Source: Thermoproteota archaeon (GTDB lineage: Archaea > Korarchaeota > Korarchaeia > Korarchaeales > Korarchaeaceae). From it: 64,000 nucleotides of DNA. Each line of letters starts with the position of its first letter. The stretch's first letter is position 1. Where the stretch lies: NCBI GenBank assembly GCA_027491485.1, contig JAOZGR010000001.1:62001-126000 (forward strand). Direction: 5' to 3'. A program made the position numbers and the translations under genes. Positions 9,026-16,522 of this stretch are shown here, one piece after another. The notes beneath the pieces were generated by a model. That model had not been told where the DNA came from and made no database searches. It saw nothing but the letters and a program-made list of their open reading frames with translations.

Positions 9026-10138
9026 GTGAGTATCCGAAGCAAAGGGATTAGATTACATGGTGGTATTTACATACCGGATCCTGATCCTCCTAGGGAGTCC
9101 CACCTTGAGCTGACTACTGCTTGTAACTTAGATTGCGAGTTTTGCTATAGAAGGAGCTGGAATGAGAGGCTAGGATACATGAGCTACAAGTTATTTCGGA
9201 AGATATTAGAGGAACTAAAGGACATAGGTGTGGAAGATTTATGGTTCGATGGATGGGGTGAACCAACCTATCATACAAGGTTTGAGGAAATGGCAAGGGA
9301 TGCATCTAGGTACTTTAACCTAGGATTAGTAACAAATGGCACTATGGCAATGGAGCGAGTGAATGCAATAAAGGAGAACTTCTCCTGGGTATTTGTGAGT
9401 GTGGATGTCGCTAATCCAGATGAGTACAGCAAAGTCAGAGTTGGATCTAATTTCAGCATTGTGGATAACGCCATAAGGGAGTTGGTAAGAAATGGAGTCG
9501 AGGTATGGATCTCATCAGTCCTTATGAGGAGCACTGTAAAAGATGTATTGAACTTGGTGGAGTGGGCCTCTGACGTTAATGCCAGCGGTATACTCCTCTC
9601 AAATCTAATCGCTACGCACCCTCACATGGCCAAAGAGCAGTTATATGGCAAACTACCTCCTGAAGAAGTTCCGAGAATCATGTTCAAGGCGAGGAACCTA
9701 GCTATGTTGAAAGCAATTAGAATTGTAGAGCCCTTCTTCGAGTATAGAACCGATAGAAGGTGCCCTTTCATTGAAGAGAGATCCTTTGCAATAACATATG
9801 ACGGTAAAGTGGTCCCTTGCCTTTTTACCTTACATACATTTGATGCCTGGGTAGATGGTAGGAAATCAAAGATCAAGCAGATAAGCTTTGGAAACCTAGG
9901 GAGAAAGCATCTTAAGGATATTTGGTGGTCAGAGGAGTATGTTTCCTTTAGATCCAAGGTTAGACTAGCCACTTACCCATCCTGTAATGATTGTCCATTC
10001 TGGGAGGGGTGTGATATAGCCGGTAGTAATGAGTATGATTGTTGGGGAAATAGCCCGACATGCTCGTTTTGCCCATATTATAGGGGGATTATCAATTGCC
10101 CTAGGAGCTACGTAGTTAGGTGGATTGTTGGAGCATAG
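9026..10138 (+). CDS. radical SAM/SPASM maturase-like protein
   Basis: A 370-residue radical SAM enzyme. The [4Fe-4S]/SAM motif CNLDCEFC supplies Cys 33, 37 and 40, and DGWGEPT near 75 is the GGE-like SAM-binding segment. The C-terminal third is cysteine-rich (CPFWEGC, CSFCPYY, NCPR), a SPASM/Twitch-type site for extra iron-sulfur clusters. Such enzymes modify peptides, proteins or cofactors. The ending CxxCPYY..I..CPR recalls the maturases found with tungsten oxidoreductases, but no such oxidoreductase is in the window, so that is only a suggestion. GTG at 9026 follows GGGG; an AT-rich promoter (TTAAGTATATTTTT) lies near 8998-9010. It converges tail-to-tail with deoC. Confidence 0.75.
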   Translation: MSIRSKGIRLHGGIYIPDPDPPRESHLELTTACNLDCEFCYRRSWNERLGYMSYKLFRKILEELKDIGVEDLWFDGWGEPTYHTRFEEMARDASRYFNLGLVTNGTMAMERVNAIKENFSWVFVSVDVANPDEYSKVRVGSNFSIVDNAIRELVRNGVEVWISSVLMRSTVKDVLNLVEWASDVNASGILLSNLIATHPHMAKEQLYGKLPPEEVPRIMFKARNLAMLKAIRIVEPFFEYRTDRRCPFIEERSFAITYDGKVVPCLFTLHTFDAWVDGRKSKIKQISFGNLGRKHLKDIWWSEEYVSFRSKVRLATYPSCNDCPFWEGCDIAGSNEYDCWGNSPTCSFCPYYRGIINCPRSYVVRWIVGA

Positions 10139-10774
10139 TTAGAGGAGTTCGAAAGGTTTACTTGTTCCTAAGACATCTGCGCCCAATTTTATTAGCTCTT
10201 CTGCCTGTTTTCTAGTTCTTATACCTCCTGCAGCTTTTATCATCTTATTCGAGAGCGTTTTAAGCTTTACTATATCTTCAGGAGTTACTGGTCTATATAG
10301 GCCTGTGGAGGTCTTCAAGTAGTCGATATCTGTCTCCTCCAGTGTCTCAACTACCATCCTTAACTCTTCCTCAGATAGAATTGGAACCTCTATAATTGCC
10401 TTTATTACTCCCCTAAAGGATGTAACTATGCTCTTCGCCTCCTCCTTTATGTACTCATACATGGAGCTCTTGACAGATGGTATGCTTATTACATAGTCTA
10501 TCTCATCCGCTCCATTGTTGAGAGAATCTCTTGCCTCGAATGACTTTACTTCCTTAGTCTCCGTACCATATGGAAATGCTACAACGGTACAGATTCTAAT
10601 AGAGTCCCCTAAATACTTTCTTAGAGGTCGAACGAAGTAAGGATGGGCAACGATAGACCTGAATCCCTCCTTAGCGGATTTTTTCCCAAATTCTATCAGC
10701 TTAGAGAGAGAATTGTCGGGTCTTAGTAGCGTAGCATCTATCCTATCTCTCAGATCCATATCGTAATAACCCAT
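10139..10774 (-). CDS. deoC: deoxyribose-phosphate aldolase
   Basis: A 211-residue TIM-barrel class I aldolase cleaving 2-deoxyribose-5-phosphate to glyceraldehyde-3-phosphate and acetaldehyde in nucleoside breakdown. The Schiff-base lysine is K154 in DYLKTSTGLY; IKAAGGIRT near residue 179 holds the second conserved lysine; the VAFPYG segment near 65 is typical. Length is normal. Its start is 10 bases from the stop of an upstream MFS transporter on the same strand, so the pair may be an operon for uptake and use of a nucleoside or sugar. Confidence 0.92.
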   Translation of the reverse strand: MGYYDMDLRDRIDATLLRPDNSLSKLIEFGKKSAKEGFRSIVAHPYFVRPLRKYLGDSIRICTVVAFPYGTETKEVKSFEARDSLNNGADEIDYVISIPSVKSSMYEYIKEEAKSIVTSFRGVIKAIIEVPILSEEELRMVVETLEETDIDYLKTSTGLYRPVTPEDIVKLKTLSNKMIKAAGGIRTRKQAEELIKLGADVLGTSKPFELL

Positions 10775-10784
10775 ATCCTACCTT

Positions 10785-12011
10785 TTATTTAGAGATGGTC
10801 TCAGCCGAATACTTCAGATCTTTCCTATTATCGTGGATAAACCTGCCTATTACAAAGGCAAACAGGATTATATAGGCCAGATTAGCCATTGCTAATGCGA
10901 AAATAGGTAGGTCTATCATTATATCCATTAGTTCCCCTCCCAAGAAAGATGATATTGCCCCAGACCCCCTGGCAGCTAGTGTGTAGAGAGAGTTTGCGAC
11001 TCCTCTATCTTCTATAGGAGTATTCCTATTGTAGAAGGCCCATATGAGCGGTGTTGCCATGTAGGCGCCCATTGTCTGAATAATTAGTAATGCAGAGGCC
11101 ATCAAGAAATTTGAGGTAAATGGAACTAGTAGGAGTGGTAGGATCGATCCACCCTGAGATAATATCACGAACTTAACAAATCCGATATTCCTAGATATCA
11201 TCGGTGCTGCTAGGTAGCTGAAGGAGGAGATGAGATGAATTACCATATGGAGAGTACCGACGGGACCTGACTCTACATTAAACTTCACGCCAAAGTAATA
11301 GCCTGATAGGGGATAGAAGAGACTTAAGGCAAAGTTAAACATTCCTATTAGCCCGACAAGCCTGAGAACTATGGGGATCTTAAGTGTCTCTATTACTTTC
11401 AGGTTTCTACTTGATCTCGGGGGAGGTACATAGTCGTCCTCTATTATTGAAACAATAGGAACTGCGACTAAGGTAAATATCAATGAGAGGAATATCGAGA
11501 ACCTATAGGCCTCAGAGTAGCTCATGTAATAGAAGTTCACTAGTATTTCGGGGATCCAGCCCATTAGACTGCCTAGGGAATAGCTTATGTTGTATAGAAA
11601 TGTTGAAAGACTTGAGGCTTCCTCTATCTTCTCTCCGGCCAGATCAGCAAACCATGCTTGAGATGTAGGTATGCTTAAAAAACCTATTCCACCTAGCAAG
11701 GCGCTCAGAAATATAGTTACCGTGTTTAGACCGAAGAGTACAACTATAAGGGAGAGAGCAGATATGAAGTATCCGAGGAGAGTGGGGTTCTTTCTACCAA
11801 TTCTATCAGCTATTATACCTGCTGGTATGAGCATCACGGCTGTAAGTATACCCTCTAGGAAAGTATAGAATCCTAGATAGGATGCGCTTAATCCCTCTGC
11901 TTTGAAATAAAGCCCCCACACTGAATAAAAGAGCCCACCAGATATCCCCATTGGTATGTGAGCCAGTACCATGAGCTTTAGGTCCGCGCTGTATTCTTTG
12001 AATTCATACAT
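10785..12011 (-). CDS. MFS transporter
   Basis: A 408-residue membrane protein with about twelve hydrophobic segments. The MFS loop 2-3 motif is recognisable as AGIIADRIGRKNP near residue 63. Substrate unknown; the close downstream deoC hints at nucleosides or sugars, which is inference. The start is ATG at 12011. The upstream region is AT-rich and contains TTTATTTAGG close to the start and other TATA-like runs. Confidence 0.85.
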   Translation of the reverse strand: MYEFKEYSADLKLMVLAHIPMGISGGLFYSVWGLYFKAEGLSASYLGFYTFLEGILTAVMLIPAGIIADRIGRKNPTLLGYFISALSLIVVLFGLNTVTIFLSALLGGIGFLSIPTSQAWFADLAGEKIEEASSLSTFLYNISYSLGSLMGWIPEILVNFYYMSYSEAYRFSIFLSLIFTLVAVPIVSIIEDDYVPPPRSSRNLKVIETLKIPIVLRLVGLIGMFNFALSLFYPLSGYYFGVKFNVESGPVGTLHMVIHLISSFSYLAAPMISRNIGFVKFVILSQGGSILPLLLVPFTSNFLMASALLIIQTMGAYMATPLIWAFYNRNTPIEDRGVANSLYTLAARGSGAISSFLGGELMDIMIDLPIFALAMANLAYIILFAFVIGRFIHDNRKDLKYSAETISK

Positions 12012-12308
12012 TTTTATTTAGGTGCTGAAATCGCTGTATTATTAAAACGTTTATCCCCTTAATTTTCCGATAAATAAAAATAGTGTGCGAACTTTGATTT
12101 TTCTCCGGCATACAGACCAGGTATGTATTTTCTTTACAGATGTTATATAACAAAGAGATATGTTAATGAGAGATCTCTACTATAACGGCCATTAGTTGGT
12201 GCATCTCTAGATTAGTTACTACTCTAATTAGTAACAATAACAAAATTATGTTGGTAGTCGGACAGCCATCACATAAAGATTAAAACCTTCGAGGTACTTC
12301 TCCTCAGG
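12012..12308. other. AT-rich intergenic region with an inverted repeat
   Basis: No gene is supported in these 297 bases. They separate the leftward MFS gene from rightward tRNA-Val. A 7-base inverted repeat (GTTACTA, 7-base spacer, TAGTAAC) is at 12215-12235. The tRNA promoter is probably AAAGATTAAAACC at about 12275-12287. Confidence 0.5.
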
Positions 12309-12381
12309 GGGCCGGTGGTCTAGCGGCTATGACGCCGCCCTCACACGGCGGAGGTCGGGGGTTCGAGTCCCCCCCGGCCCA
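12309..12381 (+). tRNA. tRNA-Val (anticodon CAC)
   Basis: A full 73-base cloverleaf: acceptor GGGCCGG/CCGGCCC, D arm, anticodon stem CCGCC/GGCGG with loop CTCACAC giving anticodon CAC, T arm GGGGG-TTCGAGT-CCCCC, discriminator A. No intron; CCA is not encoded. It differs from the tRNA-Val(GAC) at 20200-20272 only at four loop positions. Confidence 0.96.
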
Positions 12382-13062
12382 CTACCACCTTGTGAGAATA
12401 ACTGCTACAACATCTCCATCTCTCAACTCCAGCTTAACTCTAAGACTTTCGGGATGAATTATCTCTAACACATCATCCCCATAGTGCCTCCTAACTGGAA
12501 AGATCGCATGTGCCTCTACGACACCATTTATTTTGACCGGGAGGACCTCAACATCTCCAAATGTCCTGCCTGACTCCACAAAACCAGGGATTACTTTAGG
12601 ACGTACTTTCCTCCTCCACTCCCTTATGGTGGATATATCTACTTCGCTCTTCACCCTCACATTCAAGGTTCCTGGATAGGGAACATATCCTAGAGCCTCC
12701 TTAAAACTCATTATGTAGCCAGGTCTTGACATGTAATAAGCGCCCTCCCTCATGCCAGAGAAGACCTCGCACATTAGAATCTCCTCGCCCCATTTCACAT
12801 CTTTAGCCATCTCGTAAATTGTTTGGACTAATTCCACGGATTTCTGAGTTGCCATCACATATTGAGTTCTCCTAGCTAGGGAAGTTTTCAAGAATCCTAG
12901 TTCTTCTGCTCGAGAGATCCACCTAGATACTGTGGCTCTTGAGGTATTTAAGTATTCACAGAGATCTGAAGCCTTTATTGGTTTTTTGGAACCACCTAAC
13001 AGGATTACAGCCATTATTAGGTGAGATACATAAGGATCTAAATTTCTAAACTCCCTGCTCAC
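12382..13062 (-). CDS. ribK: CTP-dependent riboflavin kinase with winged-helix domain (RbkR type)
   Basis: A 226-residue fusion. Residues about 1-85 form a winged helix-turn-helix (recognition region LNTSRATVSRWISRAEELG near 39-57). Residues about 90-226 are the archaeal riboflavin kinase fold with GREGAYYMS-like MREGAYYMS near 105, YPGTLNV near 123, and RRHYGDDVLEII near 190. It makes FMN from riboflavin with CTP; the fused form is known in archaea as RbkR, a regulator of riboflavin genes. GTG at 13062 is used, behind GGGGGGA within the end of the translin gene, a 17-base overlap that couples the two. The stop abuts the opposite-strand tRNA-Val. Confidence 0.92.
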   Translation of the reverse strand: MSREFRNLDPYVSHLIMAVILLGGSKKPIKASDLCEYLNTSRATVSRWISRAEELGFLKTSLARRTQYVMATQKSVELVQTIYEMAKDVKWGEEILMCEVFSGMREGAYYMSRPGYIMSFKEALGYVPYPGTLNVRVKSEVDISTIREWRRKVRPKVIPGFVESGRTFGDVEVLPVKINGVVEAHAIFPVRRHYGDDVLEIIHPESLRVKLELRDGDVVAVILTRW

Positions 13063-13696
13063 GATCTCCCCCCTTCTTAAGCTTAAGAGATGCTTTGTAG
13101 ACGATTAGCTCAGAGAGAGTCTTATCTACAAGCATTCTTGCTAAATCCACCTTTTTCCTAATGGGAACTAATGAGTCCGGGAATATTGCATTATTAAGAG
13201 CCTCATAGATTTCCTCCATCTTATTAGTAAGATCCTGAGCCTTGGTTATATCCTCCTTCATGAGGTACTGGAGAGCTACTCTCCGAATTTCTCCTATAGC
13301 ATCTGCTATCCCAAGTAGATACTCTTTAGGCCTGACAAGTAGCTCCTTATGACTCGGAACCGGCGCTCCCCTGAGTATCCTAGAGAGAGATATCCCTTCC
13401 ACAGCCTCTTGGAATACTGGGGAGAGAGATGCTCTCACAGACTCATCGATATACCCAATTTCATCAGAGCATCTCCTTAAGAAGGAGTTTACTTCACGTA
13501 TTACTTCTCTTAACTTTTCTTCTGTTTCTAATAGGTCATTGAGATGCCTTATCTTCACTATAGAAGCACGGCATATAGCCAATAGCTTGCGAGATAACAA
13601 TATAGACTCTTCTCTTAGATTATTGAGCTTCTCTAGTTCTCTAAGCGCTGAATCAAGGAATGGTACTGTATGATCATTTTCATTACCGCGTATCAT
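13046..13696 (-). CDS. translin-family protein
   Basis: A 216-residue, mostly helical protein of the archaeal translin/TRAX family. The C-terminal half has the family pattern YLLGIADAIGEIRRVAL near residue 116 and a VPIRKKVDLARMLVDKT-type block near 178. Eukaryotic relatives form octameric RNA/DNA-binding shells and, as TRAX, have nuclease activity; the archaeal role is unclear. It overlaps ribK by 17 bases downstream and is divergent from the TYW1 gene, with 36 bases between the starts. Confidence 0.8.
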   Translation of the reverse strand: MIRGNENDHTVPFLDSALRELEKLNNLREESILLSRKLLAICRASIVKIRHLNDLLETEEKLREVIREVNSFLRRCSDEIGYIDESVRASLSPVFQEAVEGISLSRILRGAPVPSHKELLVRPKEYLLGIADAIGEIRRVALQYLMKEDITKAQDLTNKMEEIYEALNNAIFPDSLVPIRKKVDLARMLVDKTLSELIVYKASLKLKKGGDREQGV

Positions 13697-13732
13697 TTTT
13701 ATCGCGCTTCTACCCCTAGAGAACGGATAAAG

Positions 13733-14722
13733 ATGTTGTCAAAGGTAGTGAAGGTACCCGATCACGTGAGAGAACTCATGGAAAAGCAAGGCTATAAACT
13801 GATCATGAACCATTCGGCTATAAAGCCATGTCATTGGTTTAGGAAAGCCTTGTTAGAGGGAAGATTGTGCTACAAGAACAAGTTCTATGGAATACCTACG
13901 TGGAGATGTCTTCAAATGACTCCAACGGCCTCTTTTTGCAACTTACAGTGCCTATATTGCTGGAGGCTTAATGTAAGTGATGTTCCTCCCAACTTTAGAT
14001 GGAAGGAGGTACCTGATGACTCTAGCATCTGGGATGATCCTGAAGAAATAGCTGAAGAGAGTATAAACGTCCATAGAATGATGGTTCAGGGGTACAAAGG
14101 TGTCAAGGTGTTCAAGAAGGAGTGGGTCTACGAAGCAGAAAAGCCCAAGCATGCCGCTATCTCCCTAACAGGAGAGCCTACCCTATACCCAATGATAGGA
14201 GGTCTGGTAGAGGCTTACTCCAAGAGAGGGATGACCACATTTATTGTAACCAATGGCACACTACCAGAAAGGTTGGAAAATATAGAGAAGGAGCCTACTC
14301 AGCTTTACATAACTGTACCCGCCCCTAACAGGAAGCTTTACATGGAAATAACGAGATCCTTGTGGTCAGATGCTTGGGAAAGACTTAATGTCACTCTGAG
14401 TCTCTTGAAGTCCTTCTCTTCCCCAACTGTCATGAGGATACCCCTCATCAGGGGCTTCAATATGGATGATAAGATTATAGAGGAGTTCTCCGAAATAGTT
14501 AGAAAATACCAGCCAACCTATGTGGAGCCAAAAGCGTATATGTGGGTAGGCTATTCCAGAAGGAGGCTTTCAAGGGAGAATATGCCTTCACATGACGAGG
14601 TCAAACATTTCTCTAGAATACTCGCAAACCTTTCAGGTTATAAGATCCTAGATGAAGCTCCTGAAAGCAGGATAGTCTTACTTTCTAGATTAGATAAACC
14701 TATTAGGTTCCAGTATAGCTAG
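13733..14722 (+). CDS. taw1: 4-demethylwyosine synthase (TYW1/Taw1), radical SAM
   Basis: A 329-residue radical SAM enzyme that condenses pyruvate carbon onto N1-methylguanosine at position 37 of tRNA-Phe, forming the tricyclic wyosine core. The SAM cluster motif CNLQCLYC gives Cys 69, 73, 76; further cysteines upstream (C33, C46, C59) match the second cluster of this family. ATG at 13733 is chosen; an earlier in-frame start at 13670 would run into the divergent translin gene and is unlikely. It ends directly against the UMP kinase start. Confidence 0.93.
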   Translation: MLSKVVKVPDHVRELMEKQGYKLIMNHSAIKPCHWFRKALLEGRLCYKNKFYGIPTWRCLQMTPTASFCNLQCLYCWRLNVSDVPPNFRWKEVPDDSSIWDDPEEIAEESINVHRMMVQGYKGVKVFKKEWVYEAEKPKHAAISLTGEPTLYPMIGGLVEAYSKRGMTTFIVTNGTLPERLENIEKEPTQLYITVPAPNRKLYMEITRSLWSDAWERLNVTLSLLKSFSSPTVMRIPLIRGFNMDDKIIEEFSEIVRKYQPTYVEPKAYMWVGYSRRRLSRENMPSHDEVKHFSRILANLSGYKILDEAPESRIVLLSRLDKPIRFQYS

Positions 14723-15421
14723 GTGATTAGGTTGAGGTCCTTTGTCTTACTGTTAGGTGGCTATGTCTTCAGAGATGTCTTGTCAGGGGGATACTCTAAA
14801 ATAGCCAGTGTAGCTAATGTGATAAAGCAGCTTAGAGAGGAAGACATCGAGTTGGCTATCGTAACGGGAGGCAGTAGTCTCGCTAGAGCATATATAAAGG
14901 CTGCTAAGGAACTAGGGGCTGATAACTTCACATTGGACGAGGTAGGTATCCTATCCACTAGGCTCCATGCTCTCCTGATCATGTCGGCCCTCAATAACCA
15001 CGCTTATCCGAAGGTCATTACCAGCTATGAAGAAGCTGGTATAGCCCTAAGCATGAATAAGATTCCTATCTCGGGAGGAATGCAGCCCGGACAGTCTACA
15101 GATGCTGTTGCATCCCTTATGGCCGAGAAATTGGGTTTTAACTTCGTCATTAAGATGACCAGCGTAGATGGTGTTTATGATAAGGATCCTCATACGTATC
15201 CTGATGCTAAGAAGATAGATGAGCTTACATACGATGAGCTGGAGGAGATAGTAAGGTCTCAGTCATACCACCCAGGGAAGTACGAGTTACTCGACGCTTT
15301 ATCAATAAAGATACTACGAAGATCGTCCATCTCAACGATAATTTTAAGTGGAGATACGCCAAGGGCTCTATTAGAGCTGGTGAGTGGTAAGAGGATTGGA
15401 AGTCTGATAAAGCCAAGGTGA
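14723..15421 (+). CDS. pyrH: UMP kinase
   Basis: A 232-residue amino-acid-kinase-family enzyme phosphorylating UMP to UDP, archaeal type. Visible features: LLLGGYVF at the N-terminal phosphate loop (Tyr in the place often taken by Ser), AIVTGGSSLAR near residue 45, ISGGMQPGQSTDAVA near 115, and TSVDGVYDKDP near 147. The GTG start is immediately after the TYW1 stop, so they are co-transcribed. Length is normal. Confidence 0.93.
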   Translation: MIRLRSFVLLLGGYVFRDVLSGGYSKIASVANVIKQLREEDIELAIVTGGSSLARAYIKAAKELGADNFTLDEVGILSTRLHALLIMSALNNHAYPKVITSYEEAGIALSMNKIPISGGMQPGQSTDAVASLMAEKLGFNFVIKMTSVDGVYDKDPHTYPDAKKIDELTYDELEEIVRSQSYHPGKYELLDALSIKILRRSSISTIILSGDTPRALLELVSGKRIGSLIKPR

Positions 15422-15425
15422 TCGT

Positions 15426-15812
15426 ATGCTGAGATCCTCTAGGAGCTGGAGAGGTAGGATTAGAGTTGGTAGGAGAAGAAGGAGGGGAATTCCCCCGACC
15501 ATAAAGAAGGTGCTCATAGAAAGTATGTATGGCGCTCTATTTGCTCTATTTACGTTTCCAATATCCCTTTTCATCGCAGAACTTGGAGTTTATGTGATGA
15601 TAGTTTGGATGCAGCCATTAAGCGTGATATTGGACAACTTCTTCATGGTACTCGTACTAATCCAAGCGCTCTTCTTGCTGATACCCGTCTATAATAAGCA
15701 GCCCATAAGGCTCATCGTAGCCATAATAGTAGCTTATGCCTTATGGTCAGCCCTTACAGGTATTGCTAGTTTCCATCCAATTACCTCGCTATTCGGAGAG
15801 TTACCTTACTAG
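15426..15812 (+). CDS. small membrane protein with basic N-terminus
   Basis: A 128-residue protein starting with an Arg-rich tail (residues 3-20), then three hydrophobic segments at about 33-55, 60-92 and 97-113. It begins four bases after pyrH and is probably in the same transcript. I do not recognise the family. The basic cytoplasmic tail could bind nucleic acid or lipid head groups; that is speculation. Confidence 0.55.
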   Translation: MLRSSRSWRGRIRVGRRRRRGIPPTIKKVLIESMYGALFALFTFPISLFIAELGVYVMIVWMQPLSVILDNFFMVLVLIQALFLLIPVYNKQPIRLIVAIIVAYALWSALTGIASFHPITSLFGELPY

Positions 15813-15828
15813 TGAATAGAAATATTGG

Positions 15829-15903
15829 TGCTCCGGCCGGGATTTGAACCCGGGTCTGGGGCTCGAGAGGCCCCTATGCTTGGCCTGGCTACACCACCGG
15901 AGC
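15829..15903 (-). tRNA. tRNA-Glu (anticodon CTC)
   Basis: A 75-base cloverleaf on the minus strand: acceptor GCTCCGG/CCGGAGC, anticodon stem GGGGC/GCCCC with loop CTCTCGA giving CTC, T arm CCGGG-TTCAAAT-CCCGG, discriminator A. The next three bases (15826-15828 on the plus strand) read CCA on the minus strand, so CCA is encoded, unlike the two Val tRNAs. Its promoter is probably the AT-rich run at 15924-15936. Confidence 0.95.
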
Positions 15904-15923
15904 CCATAGCTTAGGAAATAAGG

Positions 15924-15936
15924 GGGAAATATAAAT
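15924..15936 (-). promoter_or_regulatory. TATA box of tRNA-Glu
   Basis: On the minus strand this reads ACATTTATATTTC, centred about 27 bases upstream of the tRNA 5' end, the normal archaeal distance. It also overlaps the start codon of the rightward AK6-type gene. Confidence 0.6.
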
Positions 15937-16522
15937 GTTACCCAGCTCTATACTAGGAAAGGAGTTGAAGGGGATAATTGTTGTGATAGGAGCACCTGCT
16001 TCAGGAAAAACCACGATTGCCAAGATACTGTCAGAGACACTAAATTGTATGTATATTAACGCTGGCGAACTAGCTATGGAGAGGGGATTTTTACTCGGTG
16101 AAGATCAAGTCAGGGGATCATTAATTCTAGATGAGGATCTCATAAGAGAGGAAATATCTTCTCTCCTAAAGGAAAACGGATGCTTAATAGTTGAGACAAT
16201 ATCTCCGGGAACAGTACTTAGGGAAGAAGTAGTTGCGGTAGTGGCCGTTAGATGTAGACCAAGTATCCTGATAAAGAGGCTCAGGGAGAGAGGGTATCCT
16301 AATGATAAGGTAAGGGAAAATTTAGAATATGAAGTGATTGATGGTCCCTTGTACGATGGAATGGAGATCACTAGTGAGGATAAGATAATTGAAGTTGATG
16401 GCTGTGAGGGAAATCTCCATGATGAATTGGGTAAGATTGTGAGATTTCTTGCGGGTGAGAGATTTAAACTAGGCACGTTTGACTGGTCGAGAGATTTCGT
16501 GGAATTACTGGACGAGATCTGA
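15935..16522 (+). CDS. AK6/Fap7-type adenylate kinase-like protein
   Basis: A 195-residue P-loop NTPase. Walker A is GAPASGKTT near residue 17; VETISPG near 88 fits the Walker B region, and RLRERGYPNDKVRENLEYEVID near 116 is typical of AK6/Fap7, a protein needed for late small-subunit ribosome maturation with adenylate kinase/ATPase activity. The last 18 bases overlap the convergent HerA-like gene. ATG at 15935 has no clear ribosome site and may be leaderless or initiated from a short leader. Confidence 0.82.
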   Translation: MLPSSILGKELKGIIVVIGAPASGKTTIAKILSETLNCMYINAGELAMERGFLLGEDQVRGSLILDEDLIREEISSLLKENGCLIVETISPGTVLREEVVAVVAVRCRPSILIKRLRERGYPNDKVRENLEYEVIDGPLYDGMEITSEDKIIEVDGCEGNLHDELGKIVRFLAGERFKLGTFDWSRDFVELLDEI

